From Bacillota bacterium (lineage in GTDB: Bacteria; Bacillota; Clostridia; Acetivibrionales; JAEZXR01): DNA of 64,000 nt. The notes under the pieces are model-generated. The model was given only the letters and a program-made list of their open reading frames with translations. It ran no database searches and was not told the DNA's origin. Position numbers and translations under genes: made by a program. Where the stretch lies: NCBI GenBank assembly GCA_023419605.1, contig JAEZXR010000121.1, forward strand, positions 190,626 through 254,625, in the 5' to 3' direction. This document shows positions 9,717-18,625 of this stretch, one piece after another. Each line of letters starts with the position of its first letter. The first letter of the stretch is position 1.

Positions 9717-12700
9717 TTAGGATACGATCTTACCCATATCAAGCTTTATAAGCTTGTCTGCCATGTTGAAATATCTATCATCGTGGGTTATTACTATAAC
9801 ACACTTGCCTCTGGCCTTCAGTTCAGGCAGCAGTGTATCATAAAAGAATCTTCTGAATTCCGGATCCTGGTCTGCAGCCCACTCATCGAAAAGGTATAAA
9901 GGTTTATCCTCCAGATAACTGACGAGCAGTGCAATTCTTTTTCTCTGCCCTGTCGAAAGCTTTAGCGTGCTGAACTTGCCATCCTGTACCTGCAACTTGT
10001 CATCGATCTGTAGTTTTCTCAGATAACTTTCTATCTCATTCTGCTTCTTGTCATGCTCTATGCCATACAATTTGGTAAACAGGTGGAAATCGTTAAATAC
10101 GGCAGAATATTCTTGCCCCAGCTCTTCAGGACTAACCTGCCTGCCATTTATAAGTATTTGCCCTTTATCCGGTGCATATAATCCAGTAATGATTTTAGCC
10201 AGAGTAGATTTTCCGCTTCCGTTTCCTCCCGTTATAAACACAATTTCACCGGACTTAAATCCGTAATCTATGGGTCCGATGGAAAACGCTTCATCGTTTG
10301 TACCTTTATACCGGAATTCCATATCTTTTATATTAACTTTAATCTCTTCTTTTGTTATTGCCTTTTCTTCCGGACAAAGCTCCTTACATTTTAATTCCTG
10401 GTCCAATTCCTTCATCTTGTTCCAGCTTATCCTGACCTGGATAATGTTAGGTATGGTATTCAATATACCATGTACAGGACCGGTAATATACAGGAAAACA
10501 AACACATAGTTTCTCAAAAGGCTATTTTGCAGGTCTTTGAATATATGCGGAAATACAAAGGCTACAACCCCTACTACAAAAGTAAAAAGCACCTCGCCAA
10601 AAACAAAAACCTCCGCCATCTTCATTTCTCCCTGTATATTCTTCTGTCTGTAGTTGTCACAGCTTTCCTGCATGTCCTGTTTGAATTCCTCACGCCTTTT
10701 TCTGTGGATACTGAGCTCCTTGAAGCCATATAGCAAATCATGAATAAAGCTGAAGAAAATATTCTGAATTTCTCTCGTCTGCTCCCACATTTTGTTAGCG
10801 TATACACCGCCTGCAATATACAGTCCTACCGCTATCAGTATGACGACGATGGAAATCAGCAGTCCTGCGAAGTTGATCATGCCCAGGTATATAAAGCAGC
10901 AAACAAGTGTTATGAGGCTTGTTACTCCGGTAATTATAGCGTTGGCAAAGCGACTTATTACTACGGTGTCATTATTCAAAACGGCATGTATTTTTCCGTT
11001 TTCTAGTTGCTCTAAATCCTGGTAGGAAGATTCAAGAATTTTATTTATCAGTTTAATTCTCTTTGTATAAACCAGATTGTTTGTAATCGTTATAAGCTTT
11101 GTTCTGACCAGTTTCTGTCCATATATATAGATAACAAGGCCCAGGAAGAAATAAATCAGCAGGCCGCCTTGAAATTCATGTGTCCTGTTCAGTGCTTCAT
11201 TTATGATAAATATGATCAAGGCATTTCCAAAACCACTGAAAATACTTATAATTACAATTAAAAACCATGGCTTTTCATCCGTTTTTACAAACATGTTTGT
11301 AGAGTAATAATATAATCCGAAGAGCATAACTCCGGAGAAAAGCATAACGAGCGACGCCGTAAAGCTGAAAGGCGCCCATACTCCTACAAATTCCCACGGC
11401 AAGCCGTCAAACAATATGTCGGGTATTTTATATAGGCAATATCCAAAGCCCGCTGCGGATAATAAAAGTTTTAGAAAACCAGTGAGATTTTTTGTTATAT
11501 TCCTTGAAAACTTCCTCTCCTTTTTATATAGCTCTATAGCCATGAATAGAAAAAGACCAAGGATCACTAGTAGTATAGGAATAATTACGCATAAAACGGT
11601 CAATGAAAAATTATCCACGCTAATCAGCATATCATTGACTGATGTAGCGGGGCTTTTATACTTCATCATCTCCATAATACCCTGGCCTATGTTCTGCGTA
11701 TAGGAGGAGTTTATATTGGCAAGCACAGCTACGCCCACTTTTTCTTCAGGCCTGAATACTACATAAGAGGAAAAGTTCGGATTGCTGCCTCCATGCGAAA
11801 GCTCCCCACCTCCGCTCTGGTATACCGCCCAGCCCCCGGCATAGGAAGATCCATCGGGTCCTGGTTGTACTGAACGGTCCGGCACCTGCGATTTTTCAAT
11901 AAGTACCGGGTCAAATTCATCCGGCTTCTCCGTATTTAGCTGTATTTTCAGCCAACGGGCCATGTCCTCCACATTCGTTATGTAATAACCTGCCGGTGTA
12001 TTTCCCCTAAAGACGGGTGCATCATAGGGAAGTGCCCTAAGGAAACCGATTTTATATCCGATCGCCATATTGTGGATCGCGGCCTCACCCCTGGATAGAT
12101 AGGTATTTTTCAAACCCAGCCTATCCAGTACTTTTTGCTTCATATACTGTTCAAAGGATTGTCCTGAAACTTTTTGTATCACCAGTCCCAATATGTCATA
12201 ATTTATGGTTGCATATAGATGGCTCTCTCCGGGGTAGAACTTCAATTTTGTTCCTACCAGAGACCTTACGGTTTTTTCCAATGCATCCTCTCCATCGTAG
12301 GCAGGTATATGACTTATGGTTTCTGCCGGAATACCGCTTGTGTGGTATAAAAGTTGCTTCAGGCTGATCTCTACATTTCCATCTATTTTTTCATCCCTGT
12401 ATTCACCTTTATAGCTTACAGTAAGCCAGGGCAAATATTTGTGAACTGAATCCTCCAATTTAATCAAGCCTTCTTTTTCAAGCTGCAATATCCCCAATGC
12501 GGTAAAGGCTTTACTGGTGGATCCCAACTCGAACAAAGTATCGGAGCCGACTTTTTCCCCGGATTTCACATCTGAATAACCATGGCCTTTTTGGTAAAGG
12601 ATTTCATTTCCCTTTACCACTACTACGGCCATCCCGGGTATTTTACCTTCCTTCATCTGCTTTTCTATAAAGCTCTCTATTTTTTCCTTCTGGAAATCCA

Positions 12701-12815
12701 CTTCCTTGGCGGAACTGCCATATACCTTAAGGCCACTTCCCATTCCAGGACCAACGCATGTAATTACTACTAAAAGCAAGAGAGCAAATACCGATGCGGT
12801 TACTCTTTTATTCAT
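9717..12815 (-). CDS. Serine hydrolase (beta-lactamase family) fused to cyclic-peptide-type ABC exporter
   Basis: A 1033-residue fusion. A signal-anchor-like hydrophobic stretch (about residues 5-27) leads into a class-C beta-lactamase/serine hydrolase domain with SxxK as STSK near 97 and HGGSN near 340. From about 405 onwards come several membrane helices of an ABC exporter, then a nucleotide-binding domain: Walker A GGNGSGKST near 867, signature LSTGQ near 953, Walker B LYLFDEW near 975, H-loop ITHDD. The transporter half resembles the SyrD/PvdE/YojI group that exports cyclic peptides and siderophores; the hydrolase would face outside. Likely role: export plus extracellular processing of the product, for example removal of a leader acyl group or hydrolytic maturation (inference). 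The start is ATG 12815, 5-6 nt after a GGGGGAAGAAAGG tract, instead of 28 codons further upstream. Confidence 0.87.
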   Translation of the reverse strand: MNKRVTASVFALLLLVVITCVGPGMGSGLKVYGSSAKEVDFQKEKIESFIEKQMKEGKIPGMAVVVVKGNEILYQKGHGYSDVKSGEKVGSDTLFELGSTSKAFTALGILQLEKEGLIKLEDSVHKYLPWLTVSYKGEYRDEKIDGNVEISLKQLLYHTSGIPAETISHIPAYDGEDALEKTVRSLVGTKLKFYPGESHLYATINYDILGLVIQKVSGQSFEQYMKQKVLDRLGLKNTYLSRGEAAIHNMAIGYKIGFLRALPYDAPVFRGNTPAGYYITNVEDMARWLKIQLNTEKPDEFDPVLIEKSQVPDRSVQPGPDGSSYAGGWAVYQSGGGELSHGGSNPNFSSYVVFRPEEKVGVAVLANINSSYTQNIGQGIMEMMKYKSPATSVNDMLISVDNFSLTVLCVIIPILLVILGLFLFMAIELYKKERKFSRNITKNLTGFLKLLLSAAGFGYCLYKIPDILFDGLPWEFVGVWAPFSFTASLVMLFSGVMLFGLYYYSTNMFVKTDEKPWFLIVIISIFSGFGNALIIFIINEALNRTHEFQGGLLIYFFLGLVIYIYGQKLVRTKLITITNNLVYTKRIKLINKILESSYQDLEQLENGKIHAVLNNDTVVISRFANAIITGVTSLITLVCCFIYLGMINFAGLLISIVVILIAVGLYIAGGVYANKMWEQTREIQNIFFSFIHDLLYGFKELSIHRKRREEFKQDMQESCDNYRQKNIQGEMKMAEVFVFGEVLFTFVVGVVAFVFPHIFKDLQNSLLRNYVFVFLYITGPVHGILNTIPNIIQVRISWNKMKELDQELKCKELCPEEKAITKEEIKVNIKDMEFRYKGTNDEAFSIGPIDYGFKSGEIVFITGGNGSGKSTLAKIITGLYAPDKGQILINGRQVSPEELGQEYSAVFNDFHLFTKLYGIEHDKKQNEIESYLRKLQIDDKLQVQDGKFSTLKLSTGQRKRIALLVSYLEDKPLYLFDEWAADQDPEFRRFFYDTLLPELKARGKCVIVITHDDRYFNMADKLIKLDMGKIVS

Positions 12816-12971
12816 TCCCTTTCTTCCCCCTATTTTATTTGGCTCGTTTTCTTTTGGAAGTACTAACTTCTTCAGTGGATACTCCCTGAACGATATCATT
12901 CCGTATCATCCGGAAAGCGGAACTTTCCGAAAACCGCTAAAGTTCTCAATGCAGAGTAAATTAGAGCAGCT

Positions 12972-14219
12972 CTACTTCGCTGCTTTAATTCTTAAAAGTT
13001 CATTCACAGCCTTCTCCAAACTTCCCTCTAACTGTAAGGTTTCACCGATTCTTATACTATTTTGGCGATAGAATGGTGTACTGATTATTTTATCCGCCAC
13101 CTCTCTGATACGATTTGCAGTGGCTTCCATATCTGCCAGGGAAATTCCTGTTCCAAACTGCTTTATCCGTTCAGCTACTGCAAACTGGTCTCCCTGTTGG
13201 GGATATACAATAAGGGGAACCCCGGAACTGAGCGCTTCACTGGTACTGTTCATACCTCCATGCGTGAGGAAAAGGCTGGCCTTTTTGAGAACCTTCACTT
13301 GCGGTACATGGCTTTGAATAATAAAATTGCCCGGTACTTCACCGAGCTCGCAGAGGTCAATACGGTCTCCTATTGACATTACAATTTGATAGTTACTGTC
13401 CTTAAACGCCTTAAAGCACTCCCTGTAAAAACATTCATTCTTATTTGCCTCTGTTGTTCCCAGCGATATATAGATTAAAGGTTTATCCTCACTCTTTCCA
13501 AACAGATTGTCATCTTCCTCCTCCCTCAGGTATGAGGTACATCCGACAAAGCTAAATCTGTCGTCAAACAACTCCCCATAGGGCTGGAAGCATCTGGATG
13601 TGTAGACAATATTCAAGTATTCTGAATTCCCATATTCAAATATATTAAAATTCTTACGGCCGAAAGCCGATGCAACTCTTTGTGATAAAATGTGGATCAG
13701 CCGGTTGGGGCTGAGCTGCAATTCGTTCATACGTTCCTCCGACATATGCAGGAAAAACTTTGAACATTCTTCCGGTGCGGCTTCGAAGACCCCGCTGCAT
13801 ATGGCAAAAGTGGGAACAGAAGCTATGGCCGGTACCTTGAGCATTTCTGCCGCCATTTTTCCCCAAACTCCATCAAAGTAGTCATACACAACATAATCAG
13901 GATATTCATCTTTTGCTTCTTCATAAAGTGCTTGTGCCATTCGCTGATTGGGTCCTGCAAAAATAGATGCAATTTTCCCATATATAAATGTCAAATCATT
14001 CTCAAAGCTCTCCACGTGCTGCTTTGGTTGCCAGTTGAATATTCCTTCGGGATCCTTATAACAGCGGTATTGGGCACCTACTTTTTCTATAATAGCTCTA
14101 TAGGCAGGGTGGGAATAGTAAATAACTTCTTCCCCTCTTCCCACTAGTTCCTTTACCAAAGCCAGGGTAGGGTTTATATGTCCATAAAACGGATTAATAT
14201 AAAAGATTATTTTTGACAC
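12972..14219 (-). CDS. MGT-family UDP-glycosyltransferase
   Basis: 415 residues, GT1/MGT-like (macrolide glycosyltransferase family). The N-terminal Rossmann half has the GHINPTLALVKEL acceptor-side signature. The C-terminal half has the donor-binding signature HGGMNSTSEALSSGVP near residue 323, followed by PQQGDQ. It would transfer a sugar from a UDP-sugar to a hydroxyl of the product, either as final decoration or as reversible self-protection. No sugar-modifying genes are nearby, so a common donor such as UDP-glucose or UDP-GlcNAc is likely (inference). The start is GTG 14219 at 6 nt from GAGGAGG; the longer TTG frame at 14234 begins inside that SD and is rejected. Confidence 0.9.
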   Translation of the reverse strand: MSKIIFYINPFYGHINPTLALVKELVGRGEEVIYYSHPAYRAIIEKVGAQYRCYKDPEGIFNWQPKQHVESFENDLTFIYGKIASIFAGPNQRMAQALYEEAKDEYPDYVVYDYFDGVWGKMAAEMLKVPAIASVPTFAICSGVFEAAPEECSKFFLHMSEERMNELQLSPNRLIHILSQRVASAFGRKNFNIFEYGNSEYLNIVYTSRCFQPYGELFDDRFSFVGCTSYLREEEDDNLFGKSEDKPLIYISLGTTEANKNECFYRECFKAFKDSNYQIVMSIGDRIDLCELGEVPGNFIIQSHVPQVKVLKKASLFLTHGGMNSTSEALSSGVPLIVYPQQGDQFAVAERIKQFGTGISLADMEATANRIREVADKIISTPFYRQNSIRIGETLQLEGSLEKAVNELLRIKAAK

Positions 14220-14258
14220 TGCCAACCTCCTCAACGGCTTTACACACCACTCTGATTT

Positions 14259-15389
14259 TTATACTTCAAATACAGGCCTAAAACTCTTTGAATAATAGTA
14301 GAGCATCTTGATAGCCTTCATATCGATGCACTTTCTACAAATATAGTCCTCCGGAGCATTTTCCGCTCCATATATCCGTTTACGCAGCAGTCTCGCTTTT
14401 TCGCTTTTTAAGATATCGGCGATTTCACCATCCCTTATATTTCCGTATACCTCATTCTTATAGTAATCCATGCTGCAGATAAAAATGTCACCGTTAACAC
14501 CTACATGAAGCCAATTAGTTACTTGGCTGCACCCGTAAAGCAGGCCTCCTATGCGGATATTCATAGCATACCTGTCTTTTACCAGCCCGGCACGGTCATG
14601 AGTGATATTTTGCTCAATCCTCACTGTTGAAGCTCCCTGGAATCTCTCTTCTATTCCTTTCAAATTATCTCTTATCTCTCTGCTTGTTCCATTTACTATC
14701 ATCTGAACGTTTAAACCCCAATGTACTGCATTTTCAACGTTTCTCATGATTTGTCCGTACTGCATCGAGCCTGTCAGGCGAGTAAATTCCTTTTGCTCAA
14801 TGCTGGGAAGGTTAAACCTGATGGTCGACAGCACTCCGCTTTCACTCAATGTACGGATTTTGTCCGTATCCAGTTCGCTTCCGTTTGTACTGAGTATAAG
14901 CTTCAGTCTCGTACCCGACAGTTTTTTAATCCGATCTTCAAAGTACTTGTCTAAAGTCGGTTCATTGTAAAAATTTAATGTAACATACTTTAACGAAGGG
15001 TGTCTAAGTGCTTTGTCAATGATTTCACTAAATAAGTCCATATTCATAAAACTTTTTGCTTTAGGATTGAAATGGACAGGGCAATATCCGCAGCGCCAAT
15101 TGCAATGCGTATTGGTTTCTATCTCCAAATACTCTATATTGGTGGTATCCCAAATCATTTGTGGGTCCAGCAAAAAGCCTCCGCCGATACTCTCTTCTAT
15201 AGTTTCGGAACCAAACATTTGAATCAGGTGTTCGGTATCTCGAGGCAGCTTACAATGCTCCAGCACTTTTATTACAGAACTGTCTATATCGTAGAAGTCC
15301 CCTGTCATAATCGAGTGAAGCTTATTATTGGGACTATTGGGTACAAGGGCTATAAAAGGTGATGTCTGTAGCTTTTTAGGCAATTTCAT
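14259..15389 (-). CDS. Radical SAM protein with SPASM-like C-terminus
   Basis: 376 residues. About 95 N-terminal residues could be a peptide- or carrier-recognition region. A radical SAM domain follows with CxxxCxxC as CNWRCGYC near residue 100. The C-terminal part has cysteines in a SPASM-like spacing (GCSQ, ICSM, then ICRKC near the end), which would bind one or two auxiliary Fe-S clusters. Such proteins modify peptides (crosslinks, epimerisation, dehydrogenation) or act as dehydrogenases; no RiPP precursor was found nearby, so the substrate is probably a carrier-bound or released intermediate. The start is ATG 15389 with GGGGGA 8 nt upstream; the GTG two codons earlier is too close to the SD. 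Confidence 0.85.
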   Translation of the reverse strand: MKLPKKLQTSPFIALVPNSPNNKLHSIMTGDFYDIDSSVIKVLEHCKLPRDTEHLIQMFGSETIEESIGGGFLLDPQMIWDTTNIEYLEIETNTHCNWRCGYCPVHFNPKAKSFMNMDLFSEIIDKALRHPSLKYVTLNFYNEPTLDKYFEDRIKKLSGTRLKLILSTNGSELDTDKIRTLSESGVLSTIRFNLPSIEQKEFTRLTGSMQYGQIMRNVENAVHWGLNVQMIVNGTSREIRDNLKGIEERFQGASTVRIEQNITHDRAGLVKDRYAMNIRIGGLLYGCSQVTNWLHVGVNGDIFICSMDYYKNEVYGNIRDGEIADILKSEKARLLRKRIYGAENAPEDYICRKCIDMKAIKMLYYYSKSFRPVFEV

Positions 15390-15439
15390 TTCCACTCTCC
15401 CCCAATACTGTTATTTCATTTACTTCGATTCCTTTTACC

Positions 15440-16372
15440 TCAAAGCACCCGCAGCAGTTTTTCCATATCTTTTCCATCGTTTACCCAGTGGCAATCCATT
15501 TCAGGATCAATGATCCTGGTATTCCCGGATATGGTACAGCCCGGTCCTAATTCAATAATTTTTCTCGTATCTCCAGCTTTTAGATTGGCAATGACTCTAT
15601 CCCAGTGAATGGGAGATGAAATCTGCCTTGACAGCCTGCTTTTTATCTCCCTGCCCTTCGTGGAGCATGACCCATCGGAGCATGCAAACACAGGTCTTTG
15701 GGCATCATAAAAATGATATTTGTCAAATATCAGGTCCGATTTTTCTGTAATTTTGCAGCATAGCGGACTGTGAAAAGCCCCTCCACTTTCTATGGGTATT
15801 ATCCACCTCGCACCGCTTTCTTTTGCCAGCTTTGACACCCTCGCAAGCTTTTCCTTTTTTCCGGCTATCACATTCTGGTCTTTTGACAGGCAAATCGCTA
15901 CCGCTATTTCTTTTCCTTCCGGGTCTATTTCCTTACAGCATCGGTACAGCTTTTCTCTGTCCAATTCAAATACCCTTGCCATACCGCCGTTTCTAACTGT
16001 ATCACTTTCGGAAAGAAGCTTTTCCAATTCATATACAAGCCCCAACACCTCCGGGAATGCAACTACGGCTCCGGATGCAACAGCAGTGAACTCCCCCTGA
16101 CTGAATCCGATGTAAGCTTTCGGCAATGATATAACCGCTGCCAGAACCGTGTAAAGCGCAAAGCAATGAGTAATAAGGCATACCGTATGCAACTCCGGCC
16201 GCTGCGACGGATTTTTATAGGATATATCATGAAGATCTTCTCCAATAAAGCTGCCAGCGGTATCATAGATTTTTCTGAAGGCTTCAAACTCATTATAAAA
16301 GTCAGCGCTAAGACCCTGATAAAATGCATCCCTTGCAGGAAATGCAATCGCATATTTACTATGGCCGTCCAT
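15440..16372 (-). CDS. Second discrete acyltransferase-like protein
   Basis: 310 residues of the FabD/AT fold. The usual N-terminal PGQG motif is replaced by FPARD. The nucleophile elbow is GFSQGE (Ser near 87) and AFHSPL supplies the His (near 198), so the catalytic dyad is present. It is shorter than the AT at 6598-7875 and lacks the C-terminal extension. In trans-AT clusters a second divergent AT often acts as an acyl hydrolase that clears stalled chains, or loads a different unit; I cannot separate these by eye. Its SD, GGAGG, lies 7 nt from ATG 16372. It sits between two radical SAM genes within the operon. Confidence 0.82.
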   Translation of the reverse strand: MDGHSKYAIAFPARDAFYQGLSADFYNEFEAFRKIYDTAGSFIGEDLHDISYKNPSQRPELHTVCLITHCFALYTVLAAVISLPKAYIGFSQGEFTAVASGAVVAFPEVLGLVYELEKLLSESDTVRNGGMARVFELDREKLYRCCKEIDPEGKEIAVAICLSKDQNVIAGKKEKLARVSKLAKESGARWIIPIESGGAFHSPLCCKITEKSDLIFDKYHFYDAQRPVFACSDGSCSTKGREIKSRLSRQISSPIHWDRVIANLKAGDTRKIIELGPGCTISGNTRIIDPEMDCHWVNDGKDMEKLLRVL

Positions 16373-16401
16373 TTCAAACCTCCTGATTATTTAAGCAAAC
16401 T

Positions 16402-17721
16402 TCATCCGCTTCTTAGGACTTCCTTTCTGCGCTTTATCATCTTTCTTAAATGTATCAGCCTATCTATCGCGGAAGTACTGTCAGATATCTGCCTGTAGAT
16501 TTCAAGAAGACCCTCCTCCAATTCTTCACTCGTCATATTCTTAGGCTTGATGGTTACATCCCAGAAGGTGTAATAGCTCCAGTCTTTGTTTATAATCCTT
16601 CCTTCATTTTCCAACTTTTCCCTCAACCGCGTCCCCGGCAGTGGTGTCGGTACGGTAATATTTGCCCCGTAAAGCATGCTCTTTTTGATGAAATCAGCCG
16701 TTGCTGCGAATATATCGGTACCATCGCTATCCAGACCCACTATAAAAGTCCCGTAAATATGAATTCCGTAAGATTGGATTTTCTCTATCATATCTGAATA
16801 TCTGGGAAGCTGTTTCAGCTTCCAATTCTTATTATCCAGGTTATACAAACTATTATAGGATACACTCTCAAATCCGATTACTACCCATTGACACCCCGAT
16901 CGTACCATCAATTCGAGCAGCTCCGGATCCTCTGCAATCGAAATATCTGTTTGAGCAATCCATCGCAGATCCATTTTTTCCATCTGCCGCAGCAGATCCT
17001 TCGATTCCTTCCTTTTCACAAACATGTTGTCATCGGCAAACAATACCAGCACATCGGGAAATCTACGCTGTATTTCCATCAACTCTCTTAGTATGCTTTC
17101 ATTGCCCTTACGTCTATAGTGAACCCCAAATATCTTGGAAGCACAGCAAAATGCGCAGTCATGGGGACAGCCTCTTGTAGTCTGCAGTGTAACTATCGGA
17201 TAGCTGTAACCCTCCAGCAGATCATATCTGGGAATTCTGGCATTTTCAAAACAATATTTCCCTGCCTCAGCCTCTCGATAGTACTTCCTAACCTGTCCTT
17301 TTTTATAGTCCTCTATAAAAAGGGGCCATAATTCCTCTCCTTCTCCGGCAATAACAACATCAGCCCATCGGCCTGCTTCCTCCGTCAGTATGGTGGCATG
17401 GATCCCCCCCAGTACCGTCATTGTACCTTTTTCCTTGAATTTCGAAGCAATTTCATAGGCATTTACTATCTGTTGTGTCATGGCGCTAATACATACGATA
17501 TCATAATCCTTACTGTAATCGATGGGCTTGTAGTTTTCATCGATATAGTCGCACACCCAGTCCTCTGGAAAATAAGCTGCAATCGTCAGCAAACCCAGAT
17601 TCGGACCTGTCCACAAGTACCGGAAACTCTCCATATTATTCGTATTTTCCAGAAAAAAAGCCATCCTTTCATTTTTTCCGAAAACATTTCCTTTAGGAGA
17701 TATTAATGCAATCCTTATCAT
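16402..17721 (-). CDS. Cobalamin-binding-type radical SAM protein 2 (CPH subfamily)
   Basis: 439 residues. The N-terminal B12-binding-like domain starts IRIALISPKGN and reaches about residue 150. The radical SAM motif is CPHDCAFC near residue 190, followed by a conserved block (ADDNMFVKRKES, then QTDIS, then GCQWVVIGFES). It belongs to the same subfamily as 26493-27800 and 27797-29107. BchE- and HpnP-like enzymes share this layout, so C-methylation or oxidative ring chemistry are both possible. ATG 17721 overlaps the end of the upstream hydrolase gene by 4 nt. Confidence 0.87.
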   Translation of the reverse strand: MIRIALISPKGNVFGKNERMAFFLENTNNMESFRYLWTGPNLGLLTIAAYFPEDWVCDYIDENYKPIDYSKDYDIVCISAMTQQIVNAYEIASKFKEKGTMTVLGGIHATILTEEAGRWADVVIAGEGEELWPLFIEDYKKGQVRKYYREAEAGKYCFENARIPRYDLLEGYSYPIVTLQTTRGCPHDCAFCCASKIFGVHYRRKGNESILRELMEIQRRFPDVLVLFADDNMFVKRKESKDLLRQMEKMDLRWIAQTDISIAEDPELLELMVRSGCQWVVIGFESVSYNSLYNLDNKNWKLKQLPRYSDMIEKIQSYGIHIYGTFIVGLDSDGTDIFAATADFIKKSMLYGANITVPTPLPGTRLREKLENEGRIINKDWSYYTFWDVTIKPKNMTSEELEEGLLEIYRQISDSTSAIDRLIHLRKMIKRRKEVLRSG

Positions 17722-18614
17722 CCTTCTACCTTCCCAATTAAATTTTTTTCAAAGAAATCATTCAACCGTTTTGAGTATTCCTTTTCGTTTATGCATTTGT
17801 TTGTGAGATGCCGGGTATTTTTCACCTTCCAGAATATAGAGTTCTCTGATTCCAAAAGACTGTATGCAAACTCTGCATTTTCTATGGTAATAATATTATC
17901 TTTAACTCCGTGTATGAGAAATACCGGTTTTCCTTTCAATGTCTTAAGCATTTTAACTGTTTTTCCGGCCATTCTCACAAATCCGACATAGTACAGGTAT
18001 ATGGCAAGGAAAAACAGCCGGCAGAGGGGATTTTTAATGTTTTTGTTATCCAATACATATACAAAATATTTCCTGACCTTTATAAGAGGACCGCTATCGA
18101 CCACCACAGCTTTTACTTCGGGATATTTTTTCAATGCATATAAAGCCGGCGTCGAACCCATCGAAAAACCTATGGTGCCAAAAGGTCCTTCCACCCCCAT
18201 GGCTTTAATCGCCTTAAAAAAGGTGTCAAAATCATTTTCCATGCTGTTTTTTACAAACCTATCATTATCGCTTTCACCATGGTTGCGAAAATCAAAGCTC
18301 AATACCCGAAAACCACACCCAACCAGGGAATCAAAAAATTGAAGCACAGCTTCCTTTGACCCCCCCAGATAATGACAGGCCAGTATTGTACCCCTGCTTT
18401 TCATCTTAGGCTTATAATCAATGCCTTTAAGCATTTTCCCATCTGCAGTGACAATATCAAATTTACGATACGTCAGCGGAACATTGGACTTTATGGGATA
18501 ATCAAACCTTTTGGGATGGCTCAGGCTGTATACCAACTGGTATGCAATTACAAAATGGTATACCAGGACTGCTGTTAATAATGTAATAATTAGTATTATA
18601 ATAACTAGACTCAT
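17718..18614 (-). CDS. Membrane-anchored alpha/beta hydrolase
   Basis: 298 residues. One N-terminal hydrophobic helix (about residues 3-25) is followed by an alpha/beta hydrolase fold. The nucleophile elbow is GFSMGS near 151, FDFRNHGESD lies upstream of it, the acid residue is probably in HGVKDN and the base in TRHL near the C-terminus. It resembles the bacterial family of single-pass hydrolases often annotated as prolyl oligopeptidase-like or acyl-peptide hydrolases. In this operon it may hydrolyse an ester or amide of the product, or help release it (inference). The start is ATG 18614 behind AAGGTGG, six codons inside a TTG-started longer frame. It ends in a 4-nt overlap with the next radical SAM gene. 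Confidence 0.82.
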   Translation of the reverse strand: MSLVIIILIITLLTAVLVYHFVIAYQLVYSLSHPKRFDYPIKSNVPLTYRKFDIVTADGKMLKGIDYKPKMKSRGTILACHYLGGSKEAVLQFFDSLVGCGFRVLSFDFRNHGESDNDRFVKNSMENDFDTFFKAIKAMGVEGPFGTIGFSMGSTPALYALKKYPEVKAVVVDSGPLIKVRKYFVYVLDNKNIKNPLCRLFFLAIYLYYVGFVRMAGKTVKMLKTLKGKPVFLIHGVKDNIITIENAEFAYSLLESENSIFWKVKNTRHLTNKCINEKEYSKRLNDFFEKNLIGKVEG

Positions 18615-18625
18615 CTTTACCACCT

